A program made the translations under genes and the position numbers. Of a stretch of 64,000 bases of DNA, positions 37,928-45,915 are shown one piece after another; position 1 is the first letter of the stretch, and each line of letters starts with the position of its first letter. A model generated the notes under the pieces. It made no database searches. It was not told the DNA's origin and saw only the letters and a list, made by a program, of their open reading frames with translations. This stretch comes from Desulfobacteraceae bacterium Eth-SRB1. Lineage in GTDB: Bacteria; Desulfobacterota; Desulfobacteria; Desulfobacterales; ETH-SRB1. Location of the stretch: positions 452,976 to 516,975 of the forward strand of contig RPGP01000029.1 in NCBI GenBank assembly GCA_004193555.1, written 5' to 3'.

Positions 37928-39928
37928 ATGAAAAGTTTATGGAACGATAATGAAGCAAAAAGCTTCTCCGATAATCCATTAGAGCTCAGAGCTTACACCT
38001 CCCGCTTATTGGGCCGGGAACCAGATCTGGTTCTGCATGGCGGAGGCAACACATCCGTAAAGACTAAAATAAAAAACTTCTTCGGCGACATCGAAGAAGC
38101 GCTGTATATAAAAGGAAGCGGCTTGGATCTGAAAACGATTCAGACAGCAGGATTTACTCCTGTCAAGCTGGAAACGCTGAAAAGGATGGCGGAACTTGAG
38201 CGCCTGTCTGATACGGATATGGTACGGCTTCAAAAAACTGCAATGATTGACTCTTTAGCCCCTAATCCTTCTGTAGAAGCCATACTGCACGCCATTATAC
38301 CTTTCAAATATGTCGATCATACCCATGCGGATGCAGTCGTAACAATCACCAATAACGAAAACGGCAAAAGGCTGATTCGAGAAATTTACAAAGACAGGGT
38401 CTTGATTGTGCCTTATGTAATGCCTGGTTTTATCCTGGCAAAGAAAGTTTATGAAATGACCCGCAACATCAACTGGCCTGATGTTGAAGGGATAGTCCTG
38501 ATGAACCATGGCATCTTTACTTTTTCAGACAATGCCATAGCAAGTTATGAACAGATGATCCATCTTGTTTCCCTTTCTGAAAACTATCTTCAGGCAAGTG
38601 GAGCCTTTGACTCTGTTGCCGAGGCAGAAGCCGAAGAAGATCTGCTTGCCCTGGCGAAGATTCGCAAACAGGTTTCGCTAACAAAAGGGTCTGCCATGAT
38701 AGCCAGACTCGATAACAGCCTTGAAGCCTGCGGCTTCGCCAACTTGACTAATATAGATTCGATTGCCACCCGCGGTCCTTTAACTCCTGATCATGCTGTT
38801 CGCACAAAGCAGATACCGGTTGTAATAAAAAAAGAGGTTGAAAAAGCAATAACCGGCTTTTGCTCAGCATACAAAAAGTATTTTCAGCGAAATACCGACT
38901 CGCCGTGCTCGCGCACTGTCGCAGCAGGTGGCCATCTGCTTTGTCCTGATCCGGCCCCGAGGTGGGGAATCTGGCCTCAGCACGGCATAATAGCTTTTGG
39001 CCGGAGTGTTAAGAAAGTAAATATTATCTCCGACATCGCTTTTCATACTATCCGCTCAATCCAGTGGGGTGAGGCCATAGGCGGCTGGGAACCTCTGTCG
39101 GAAAAAGCTGTTTTCGATATGGAATACTGGGAGTTGCAACAAGCCAAACTGCGCAAAGAAGACACAACCCTAATATTACAGGGCAAGACAGCTCTTGTTA
39201 CAGGCGCTGCCAGCGGTATAGGGCTTGCCTGTGCCAAAGCGCTGCATGATCTGGGAGTTGCAGTTGTCGGCATGGATTTAAACCCTGCGATCGCCCGGAT
39301 ATTCAATCAACCGGATCTGATAGGATTGGCCGGCAATATCTCTGATGATAAAGCTGTAAAAAAAGCAGTAGAATTTACTGTTCGCGGTTTTGGCGGCCTC
39401 GACATATTGATAAATAATGCAGGAATATTTACCCACAGCCAAAGAATTGAAGATATGGATTCCGAAACCTGGAATCAAAGCATGGAGATCAATCTGTCGA
39501 GTCACCAGCGATTACTGAAAACATGCATCCCTTATCTCAAACAGGGTATTGATCCGGCCGTAATATTCATCGCTTCAAAAAATGTTCCTGCTCCCGGCCC
39601 CGGCGCTTCCGCCTATTCTGTCGCCAAAGCAGGACTGACCCAGCTCGCCAGGGTAGCTGCGCTGGAATTGGCTGCAGATGGGATTAGAGTCAATGTCATT
39701 CATCCTGATGCCGTGTTTGATACCGGCATATGGACTCAAGAAGTCTTAAAAGAGCGAGCTAAACATTACGGACTTACTGTTGAGGAATATAAAACAAAAA
39801 ATCTTTTGAAAACCGAAGTGACATCCAAAGACGTCGCCGCTCTTGTCTGCTGCATGGCGGGCCCGGCTTTCGCCAAGACAACAGGAGCACAGGTCCCGAT
39901 AGACGGCGGCAACGAAAGAGTAATTTAA
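37928..39928 (+). CDS. Bifunctional class II aldolase / short-chain dehydrogenase
   Basis: 666 residues. The N-terminal ~400 residues are a class II aldolase/adducin domain (LVLHGGGNTSVK, YIKGSGLDLKTI, the metal-binding YVDHTHADAVVTI and LMNHGIFTFSD). The C-terminal ~250 residues are an SDR: TALVTGAASGIGLACAKAL, DILINNAGIF, Tyr-x3-Lys in ASAYSVAKAGL and a C-terminal GAQVPIDGGNERV. This is the RhaD/RhaE-type fusion that oxidises an aldehyde produced by the lyase half. The sugar phosphate is not evident; no kinase or isomerase gene is adjacent. Confidence 0.92.
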   Translation: MKSLWNDNEAKSFSDNPLELRAYTSRLLGREPDLVLHGGGNTSVKTKIKNFFGDIEEALYIKGSGLDLKTIQTAGFTPVKLETLKRMAELERLSDTDMVRLQKTAMIDSLAPNPSVEAILHAIIPFKYVDHTHADAVVTITNNENGKRLIREIYKDRVLIVPYVMPGFILAKKVYEMTRNINWPDVEGIVLMNHGIFTFSDNAIASYEQMIHLVSLSENYLQASGAFDSVAEAEAEEDLLALAKIRKQVSLTKGSAMIARLDNSLEACGFANLTNIDSIATRGPLTPDHAVRTKQIPVVIKKEVEKAITGFCSAYKKYFQRNTDSPCSRTVAAGGHLLCPDPAPRWGIWPQHGIIAFGRSVKKVNIISDIAFHTIRSIQWGEAIGGWEPLSEKAVFDMEYWELQQAKLRKEDTTLILQGKTALVTGAASGIGLACAKALHDLGVAVVGMDLNPAIARIFNQPDLIGLAGNISDDKAVKKAVEFTVRGFGGLDILINNAGIFTHSQRIEDMDSETWNQSMEINLSSHQRLLKTCIPYLKQGIDPAVIFIASKNVPAPGPGASAYSVAKAGLTQLARVAALELAADGIRVNVIHPDAVFDTGIWTQEVLKERAKHYGLTVEEYKTKNLLKTEVTSKDVAALVCCMAGPAFAKTTGAQVPIDGGNERVI

Positions 39929-39988
39929 TCGGGCGTTTTGCAAAGGTCAAACGTAAACTTGGCCCCATTCCTGACGCTGGAATATGAA

Positions 39989-40036
39989 ATGTTTCCCTCT
40001 CTAAATACCGGGCATAACTTAGAGAGGGAGGAACAT
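39989..40036. other. Hairpin between convergent genes
   Basis: ATGTTTCCCTCTCTAA and TTAGAGAGGGAGGAACAT form a 16-base stem around a 14-base loop between the convergent aldolase and Fe-S genes. There is no T run, so terminator function is uncertain. Just before it, 39937-39948 carries a family A end fragment (GTTTTGCAAAGGTC). Confidence 0.45.
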
Positions 40037-40043
40037 TTAACTA

Positions 40044-40607
40044 CTACGAGGCTGTTGGGTTTTGAACGTACAGGATTGATTGCGCACTCATTTTTTTCAG
40101 TATATCCTTACCTTCGTCTTGAGCCCGTTGCCTGAGCACTTCTTTTTCTCCGAAACTGATGGCGTCGGTCATGCATGTCTCAACGCAGACAGGGATTCCT
40201 CCTGCGTGGATCAGGTCAAAGCAAAGATCGCATTTGTGCGCATAATTTTCCTGCTTATTGAATTGAATAACACTGTATGGGCATGCCTCGATACAGTCCT
40301 TTTCGCCGGCGCATTTTTCTTTGTTAATGCGCACAATACCGGTGTCTGGATCCTTGGTAATTGCATCTGCCTTACAGGCTTTTATACATGGCGCATTTTT
40401 ACAATGCTGGCAGGGCATAACCCAGGAGTTAACGGATATTTCAGGATAAACTCCTTCCCGCTTGGATTCCACGCGCAGATAAAACGGAATTTCGTTCGGC
40501 AAGGCCGCTTCATAGTCCACAAGACCGTGAAAATTTCGACAGGCCACAATACATGTTTTGCAGCCGATACATCGCGAAAGATCTATCATTAAACTTAATT
40601 GTTTCAT
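40044..40607 (-). CDS. Four-cluster Fe-S electron-transfer subunit of molybdoenzyme
   Basis: 187 residues from ATG 40607 (AAAGGAG upstream); a longer ORF start is not preferred. DmsB/PhsB/NrfC-type ferredoxin with four [4Fe-4S] motifs: CIGCKTCIVACR, CQHCKNAPCIKACK, CAGEKDCIEACPY and CDLCFDLIHAGGIPVCVETC. No signal peptide. It transfers electrons to or from the catalytic subunit encoded 11 bases upstream. Confidence 0.92.
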   Translation of the reverse strand: MKQLSLMIDLSRCIGCKTCIVACRNFHGLVDYEAALPNEIPFYLRVESKREGVYPEISVNSWVMPCQHCKNAPCIKACKADAITKDPDTGIVRINKEKCAGEKDCIEACPYSVIQFNKQENYAHKCDLCFDLIHAGGIPVCVETCMTDAISFGEKEVLRQRAQDEGKDILKKMSAQSILYVQNPTAS

Positions 40608-40618
40608 GGTTTTCTCCT

Positions 40619-42754
40619 TTATTTTTCGATTCGAACGCGTGTGGAGACATGGGACTCGCCCCCCACAACGTCCTGCCAATCGAGAGTGCTTCCGGAATCC
40701 GGTATCAGGATATTATCGCTCACGCCTTGACCCATAGTTGCAGTTCTCCCGACAGTTGAGCCAAAACCGTGAACTAGTCCAACGCAATCTGGCCTGATAC
40801 GTTCGGTCAATTTTGCCTTGCATTTGATTTGGCCTGTGCGTGAGGACATGGTAACATTATCTCCGTCCTTTATATTCAGCTTCGTGGCTGCGGATTTGTT
40901 AATAAGCACAGGGTTTTCAAAAAAACCGCTTACTGTGTCTCGGAGTTGCGGGTTATTGTGGGTCCATTGGCCGGCACCAGCATGGAAAATAGTACGGTAT
41001 GAAATAAGAATAAACGGATATTTGTCAATGTTTACTTCGTATTCCGGGGCCAAGCCGGGCCGTGGCATGGCTTGGTTAACGCCCTCAAGGTCTTCCCAGT
41101 ACAAATGCAGTTTTCCGCTCGGTGTTCCAAAGCCGCCGTTCTTTTCGTATTTCCTGAACCCCATAGTACGGGGCGACCATAATCCGCCCATGTCTTGAAG
41201 CTTTTTTACTGACAGACCAAGGCCGGCAAGCTGGATGTCGTAGTATTCCACATCGTCTTTGAACGTAAAATATTCCGGGACGAGCCTTTTGCCCAGCTCG
41301 ATGAATATTTCGTTTGAATGACGACACTTTCCAGGCGCTTCAACTACTGGCTGGCGAAGGAGTACACCTTTTCCGAAATTATACCACCATGGCATGTATA
41401 AGAGCTCCCAGCGCTCAAAATACGATTTGTCCGGCAGAACAAGATCGGCATATTTAGATGTTTCTGAAAGCATGATCTCATAACTGACAAGAAGTTCGAG
41501 CTTGTATTCGTCATTGTCATCGACCATACACACTGCATCACGCCACTCCTTATGTCCCATCTCGGTCAAGGCTGGATTAGCTTCTGAATTAATCAGAACT
41601 TTCAGATCGCCGTTTTTAATAGCCTGTGCCTGGTACCAGGTCGGCTCCATGATAAAGGAATAGTTGCTGAAACTCTCCTTATCCTTTCCTGTGCGATGCC
41701 ACCCAAGTTCATTTAAATCAGGCCCAACCGGTACAGGTTCTACCGGTGTCATTGGGGTCAAATCCGGCAAAGGCTGACCACCAGGATTGTCAATATTTCC
41801 TGTCACGGCCAGGAAAATTGTCCACGCGTGGCCAAAGTCCAGGGCCTGGCCAAGCATGATTCCTTTAAAGCTATCCACCCCTACTGAAGGAGCTTTAGCG
41901 CATTCAGTAGCCAGCTTTTTGATGTCCGCGGCAGGGACGTCGCAAATTTTACTCATAGCCTCAGGGGTTTTATCCTCAATATAATTTTTAAGCTTGTTAA
42001 AGTCTCCTTCTCGGACCCATTTATCTATAAATTTTTTGTTGTATAAATCGTTGGCGATAATATGCTGGATCATGCCCAGGAAAAAAGCCGTGTCCCCAGC
42101 GGGCTTGATGGGAATCCACCAGTCGGCCTTGGCCGCATCCGCGGTAAAGATCGGATCCAGTACAACCAGCTTAGCGCCCCTTGCCTTAGCGTCCAAAATA
42201 TGCCCCGGGGCAGACGCGTCATCCAGCCCGCCAAAGGCATGGCGACCGGACATAATCATGATTCCGTCTTTGGGAACGGTGAACCATGCTGGTGGGATAT
42301 GGTGGTTTGGCACACCGCCCATGGTCTTGATGCAGGCAACAATCTTGCCCGAATCGCAGTGTGGGAGGGCCGTATTGATAAAACCGCCGTAAGCATCCAA
42401 AAATCGCCACTTAGGATCGGTGATGGAGTGCGGAAAAAAATTGGCCGTCAGCTTATGCGCTTCGCCCCGATCTTTAAGTGATTTCAATTTATCCGTGATG
42501 ATGTTCAGGGCTTCGTCCCAGGATATGGGTTCAAATTTTCCCTCACCGCGCTTACCTGTTCGTTTCAGTGGCCGGGTCAGGCGGTCCTTATCGTATTCAA
42601 GAGAAATACCGGCCATACCCTTGACGCATGCCTTGCCTCGCGCCTTTGGGTTGCCTCTGATCTCCTTGATGCATCCGTCCTCCAGCCGCACCAGGATGGC
42701 GCATTCTGCTTTGCACTGGTAACAAACTGTTGGTATCCACCCATTTTTTTTCAT
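40619..42754 (-). CDS. Molybdopterin oxidoreductase, DMSO-reductase superfamily (PsrA/PhsA-like)
   Basis: 711 residues from ATG 42754 (GGAGG upstream). The N-terminal [4Fe-4S] motif C11-x2-C14-x3-C18-x24-C43 is intact, followed by the Mo/W-bis-PGD domains (DPIFTADAAKADWWIPIKPA, LINSEANPALTEMG, ADLVLPDKSYFERWELL) and the C-terminal beta domain (GDNVTMSSRTGQIKCKAKLT). The probable metal-ligand region is LPHCDSGKIVACIKTMGG. No Tat signal is present, so it is predicted to be cytosolic, unlike periplasmic polysulfide or thiosulfate reductases. The substrate is unknown. It forms an operon with the FNT channel, a 46-residue membrane protein and the Fe-S subunit. Confidence 0.9.
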   Translation of the reverse strand: MKKNGWIPTVCYQCKAECAILVRLEDGCIKEIRGNPKARGKACVKGMAGISLEYDKDRLTRPLKRTGKRGEGKFEPISWDEALNIITDKLKSLKDRGEAHKLTANFFPHSITDPKWRFLDAYGGFINTALPHCDSGKIVACIKTMGGVPNHHIPPAWFTVPKDGIMIMSGRHAFGGLDDASAPGHILDAKARGAKLVVLDPIFTADAAKADWWIPIKPAGDTAFFLGMIQHIIANDLYNKKFIDKWVREGDFNKLKNYIEDKTPEAMSKICDVPAADIKKLATECAKAPSVGVDSFKGIMLGQALDFGHAWTIFLAVTGNIDNPGGQPLPDLTPMTPVEPVPVGPDLNELGWHRTGKDKESFSNYSFIMEPTWYQAQAIKNGDLKVLINSEANPALTEMGHKEWRDAVCMVDDNDEYKLELLVSYEIMLSETSKYADLVLPDKSYFERWELLYMPWWYNFGKGVLLRQPVVEAPGKCRHSNEIFIELGKRLVPEYFTFKDDVEYYDIQLAGLGLSVKKLQDMGGLWSPRTMGFRKYEKNGGFGTPSGKLHLYWEDLEGVNQAMPRPGLAPEYEVNIDKYPFILISYRTIFHAGAGQWTHNNPQLRDTVSGFFENPVLINKSAATKLNIKDGDNVTMSSRTGQIKCKAKLTERIRPDCVGLVHGFGSTVGRTATMGQGVSDNILIPDSGSTLDWQDVVGGESHVSTRVRIEK

Positions 42755-42822
42755 TTGTTTTTCCTCCATTTCTTTATGTTACAGCCAATAAAAATTTTTT
42801 GTTCAGATAATTGTTCGGAAAA

Positions 42823-42963
42823 TCAATCCAAGTCCAATTCGCCTTTTTTAGCATAGTCCGGATATTTTTTGTGAAATGCTGCAATAATCAGTATAGTAAT
42901 AACCACGAAAACACCAAACAACGTCCAGATAACCGGATTCCAGGGGCTATAGTCAAAATCCAT
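42823..42963 (-). CDS. 46-residue single-span membrane protein
   Basis: Reads MDFDYSPWNPVIWTLFGV, then FVVITILIIAAF, ending HKKYPDYAKKGELDLD. One central span, with an acidic N-terminus and a basic then acidic C-terminus. AAAGGAGATATCT precedes the ATG. It lies 11 bases after the FNT channel gene and 68 before the molybdoenzyme gene, all on one strand, so it is probably part of the same operon and could tether the Fe-S/molybdopterin complex to the membrane or assist the channel. No family recognised. Confidence 0.75.
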   Translation of the reverse strand: MDFDYSPWNPVIWTLFGVFVVITILIIAAFHKKYPDYAKKGELDLD

Positions 42964-42974
42964 AGATATCTCCT

Positions 42975-43856
42975 TTAAAGTTTGATCATAAACTCTTTTT
43001 TGTTTTTGTAAAGACTGGCTACCCTTTTTGGATTGGAAACCAATTGAAAAATAACGCCCACAAAGAAAATTCCTCCGATGAAATTCCCAAGTACGGTGTA
43101 AATCTGATTATGTGCCCACCCGTACTGACCGAACCCCCAGTGGATGATGACAGGAGCGTGGTTTATAATTTTGCCTGCAACCTTGAGGTAAAGGTCCTGC
43201 TGAAATAAAGGCACGGCCAAAAAACCTATGTTTGCTATACAGTGCTCGGTCATTCCGGCTACAAAGGCAAAGGGGCCGTAGGCGGCCATGAATATTTTGG
43301 AAACATCGTCATCGGCCTTGACAAACAAAAATGCGGCTGTTTGAAGTGTCCATGTGCAAATGATGGCCATGACGAAAATTTGCGTAGCTGTTTCCCCTGT
43401 TTTTGCCACCCCGATAGCATGAGCATGCACAAGCCAGGGCAGAGCATGGTACCCTCCGCCCTTACTTAATAACCACATAAAAAACATGCTGCCTATAAAA
43501 TTCCCCGCGTATGCTACAATAATTTCCCAAACAAATTGCATCCATGTAATGCGTTTGTGGAAAACGCCGATGACGCCATAGCCCATATCTGCAGTGACCA
43601 GAGTCATGCCGCTAAACATGATGATTACAAGGGAGAATGCGAAAACAAGCCCCATGAGCAGATTAGCGAACCCTACGGCCATGTTTTCCGGGACCCCTGC
43701 GCTGACCGAAAGGGCAAGCATTGCCCCAAAGCTGACAAACGCGCCGCCGGCGAATGCGGACAAAAAAAACGCAAGCGGCCTGTTCTTCAGCATATCCCAT
43801 TTATAGGCACAGACATCCGCTACTCTGACTACAAGTTCGTCAACACTGGCAGGCAT
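42975..43856 (-). CDS. Formate/nitrite transporter (FNT/FocA family) channel
   Basis: 293 residues with six spans. FNT features: an N-terminal amphipathic segment, FFLSAFAGGAFVSFGAMLAL, the omega-loop region (LVTADMGYGVIGVFHKRITW), WEIIVAYAGNFIGSMFFMWL and the central-His repeat EHCIANIGFLAVPL. Family members pass formate, nitrite or hydrosulfide. First gene of the operon, with AAGGAA before the ATG. The sigma-solute-binding fusion gene lies upstream on the same strand. Confidence 0.93.
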   Translation of the reverse strand: MPASVDELVVRVADVCAYKWDMLKNRPLAFFLSAFAGGAFVSFGAMLALSVSAGVPENMAVGFANLLMGLVFAFSLVIIMFSGMTLVTADMGYGVIGVFHKRITWMQFVWEIIVAYAGNFIGSMFFMWLLSKGGGYHALPWLVHAHAIGVAKTGETATQIFVMAIICTWTLQTAAFLFVKADDDVSKIFMAAYGPFAFVAGMTEHCIANIGFLAVPLFQQDLYLKVAGKIINHAPVIIHWGFGQYGWAHNQIYTVLGNFIGGIFFVGVIFQLVSNPKRVASLYKNKKEFMIKL

Positions 43857-43940
43857 TTATCGATTCCTTTATGCTTTCGGTTCGTATCGTAGATTTCGGC
43901 CTTGTTTTAAATTATATTCAAAGGCCCTTTGTAAATATAG

Positions 43941-43965
43941 AGACCTTGTTCGGGAAAAAGGTTCG
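43941..43965 (-). promoter_or_regulatory. Candidate ECF-sigma promoter of the FNT-molybdoenzyme operon
   Basis: On the minus strand ACCGAACCTTTTTCCCGAAC is followed by AAGGTCTC. CGAAC (43965-43961) and GGTCT (43945-43941), 15 bases apart, resemble the GGAAC / CGTC pattern of ECF promoters. CCGAAC occurs twice, 13 bases apart. The leader would be about 80 bases. The match is weak and there is no second copy in front of the sigma gene. Confidence 0.25.
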
Positions 43966-44000
43966 GTATGCATGAAATAAAAAATTGTTGGACAGGAGAT

Positions 44001-44162
44001 TTAGGGCTCGCTCAAAAATAACTTTACATTTTAAGCGCCGATGCATCCCGCTTGGCTGCGTTGCGAAAGCTCGGAATATGCCTGATATTCCTGCGCTTTC
44101 GCGCCTTGCCGGCCGGGCGCCTCAACACTTAAAATTGCGAACTTATTTTTGAGCGAACCCTT
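44001..44162. repeat. Family D inverted-repeat element, long copy
   Basis: Ends TTAGGGCTCGCTCAAAAATA and TTATTTTTGAGCGAACCC, with inner pairing TTTACATTTTAAG/CTTAAAATTGCGAA and a GC-rich core containing GCTGCGTTGCGAAAGC and GCGCTTTCGCGCC. A short copy is at 57269-57314. It separates the sigma gene from the FNT operon. The rest of the 43857-44190 gap holds the operon leader. Confidence 0.8.
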
Positions 44163-44190
44163 AACCCGGGAAAAATCAGTAGAGTGGCGT

Positions 44191-45585
44191 TTATAAATAA
44201 TTCGTGGACATAAAACTATTCAGGTCACATTCTTTATCGAGTATTTTCGCCTGCAGCGCAAGGGTCATGGATGCCTCGATCCTGTTTCGATCCGGTGCGA
44301 GGTCATGGTAAGTAATGTATCCTTTCCGCAGGACGCCTTCAGCGATGTCGGATGTGATGCCGGTATAACGAGCCTGAATTTTCGCGCTTGCCGCCGGGTG
44401 CTCGGCAATATATTCGCCGGCAGACAAGAGAAGTCTGAGATAGCTGAATAAAAGATCGCCGTGTTTAGCGGAAAAATCCTCCCGCGCCGCGACCACACAA
44501 CAAATGTGGCCTGGATAAAGGTCCTTGGAGCGTACCAGTATTCTGCCTTTCCCCTCGGCAACGGATTTTGTGCCCCAGGGCTCAGAGCAGAAAAATCCAT
44601 CAATTTCCTGTTTCATTAATGAGCCGATGACGTATGAAGGGCTGATATATTTTGCGCGGATGTCTCGGGATGCGCTGAATGGATCGGAGCCGAACAGAGA
44701 ATGCAAAATCATTTGGTGGGTTGAAACAGAGTAAGGCAATCCCATCAGCGCTCCGGCGAGAGAATTTTTGGAGGTTATATGCTTTCGAACTGTAATGGCG
44801 CTTCCGTCGTGATGGCCGTCTAAAACGTACTGGATCCGAATACCGCTGTTTCTCAGAAACATGGCCAGAGGAGCCATAATAAATGCCGCGTCCACGATAC
44901 CGTTTATTAAAGATTTGACCAGACTGGGCCATGACAAAAACTTATGAAGCTGTATTTGGAAATTTTGATTATCATGGCGGTGATGAGAAATCATGGCCAG
45001 CAAGTGGTCTGAGATAGGTAAATATCCGACACTGATGATCCGTTGCCCGCTTTTTTTGAATTCATGTATTATTTTGTCGCGCGCGTCATGCAACCGCCTT
45101 TTAACCGTGCCCAAAGGCACGTTCAAGTCGTTAGCTATGTCTTTATATGAACGCCCGTAAACATACCGCTGAGTACACACCTCACGGTTGATATCCGAAA
45201 GCGAGGCTAAGAATTTTATTACCCTGTCTCTGCTCATGCAACGTGTGCAAATTTCCAATGGGCTGAATGCGTCGGTCGATGTAGGCGCGATCTGGTCTAA
45301 GCTGAGCATGGACTTGTACGGAGCGTTTAACTTAAGTGTCCTATTACAGCATGAATGAAGAATTGTGCGAAACCATGCAGGAAAAGAGGAAAGATCCCGC
45401 AAAGTCGAAAGCTTTAGATATGCCTTTAAAAATGCTTCTTGTACCGTATCCTGAGCAAGACCAGCATCGGGAATTCGCTTTGACGCAATATTGTAAGCCA
45501 TGTTTTGAAAACGCTTTACAATCTCGTTGAAGGCATTTTTATTCCCATTGAGAGTCTTTTTGAGAAACGACTGGTAATCTTTCAT
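44191..45585 (-). CDS. ECF-type sigma factor fused to a NrtA/NasS-like solute-binding domain
   Basis: 464 residues from ATG 45585; TTG 45612 and GTG 45603 are possible. Residues ~17-82 are sigma region 2 (AFNEIVKRFQNMAYNIA, GLAQDTVQEAFLKAYLKL, FPAWFRTILHSCCNR) and ~125-178 region 4 (LASLSDINREVCTQRYVYG, SYKDIANDLNVPLGTVKRRL). From ~182 to the end the protein resembles cytosolic or periplasmic oxyanion-binding proteins NrtA/CmpA/NasS: VGYLPISDHLLAM, GIVDAAFIMAPLAMFL, GSAITVRKHI, then IDGFFCSEPWGTKSVAEGKG. No signal peptide or membrane span, so the binding domain sits in the cytosol. No separate anti-sigma gene is nearby. The adjacent FNT-molybdoenzyme operon is the obvious target. The ligand is unknown; nitrate, nitrite, formate or bicarbonate are candidates by relation. 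Confidence 0.88.
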   Translation of the reverse strand: MKDYQSFLKKTLNGNKNAFNEIVKRFQNMAYNIASKRIPDAGLAQDTVQEAFLKAYLKLSTLRDLSSFPAWFRTILHSCCNRTLKLNAPYKSMLSLDQIAPTSTDAFSPLEICTRCMSRDRVIKFLASLSDINREVCTQRYVYGRSYKDIANDLNVPLGTVKRRLHDARDKIIHEFKKSGQRIISVGYLPISDHLLAMISHHRHDNQNFQIQLHKFLSWPSLVKSLINGIVDAAFIMAPLAMFLRNSGIRIQYVLDGHHDGSAITVRKHITSKNSLAGALMGLPYSVSTHQMILHSLFGSDPFSASRDIRAKYISPSYVIGSLMKQEIDGFFCSEPWGTKSVAEGKGRILVRSKDLYPGHICCVVAAREDFSAKHGDLLFSYLRLLLSAGEYIAEHPAASAKIQARYTGITSDIAEGVLRKGYITYHDLAPDRNRIEASMTLALQAKILDKECDLNSFMSTNYL

Positions 45586-45601
45586 ATCAGAGATAGTATC
45601 C

Positions 45602-45880
45602 ACTACCGACAACCAATCCGACTACTTCCTTTAAGTATTTAATAAATTTTTCTTTATTCTTATAATTAAATGCCAAATCAACATTTACAAGACCGTTTTT
45701 TTAATATAAATAAACCATTAAATGATTATTCTCATCGTGCTTGATTTCATCATATTTTAAAAAAACCTTTTGCCCTTTTGTTTTAAGTTGTAAAAACTCT
45801 ATAGCCCTTCCGTTTGCTTGTTTCTTTTCTTTAACTCCAATAAGCCTAACAAGTAAACCATTATTCAATTTAATTCGTAT
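45602..45880 (-). pseudogene. Remnant of a thermonuclease-like (SNase) gene
   Basis: In one frame RIKLNNGLLVRLIGVKEK, then GRAIEFLQLKTKGQKVFLKY and DEIKHDENNHLMVYLY match the core of staphylococcal-nuclease-like proteins. A TAA at 45703-45701 interrupts it, but the same frame continues KNGLVNVDLAFNYKNKEKFI, the expected next segment. The N-terminal part is missing and replaced by a toxin fragment. So it is a degraded gene, not an intact 111-residue protein. Confidence 0.6.
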
Positions 45881-45915
45881 TCTTTCCAAAAAGAAGGGGA
45901 AGTGAAATGATTCAT
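45865..45915 (-). pseudogene. Truncated RelE/ParE-like toxin remnant
   Basis: Starts at an ATG that overlaps the antitoxin stop (ATGA). The 16 codons MNHFTSPSFWKEYELN look like the N-terminus of a RelE/ParE-type toxin family commonly paired with this kind of antitoxin; a TGA then ends it and sequence of nuclease origin follows. The toxin body has been deleted. Confidence 0.5.

Noticed and set aside
40619-42754. Nitrate reductase or formate dehydrogenase as a firm name for the molybdoenzyme
   Set aside because: No clade-specific residues could be confirmed by eye; the FNT neighbour alone does not define the substrate.
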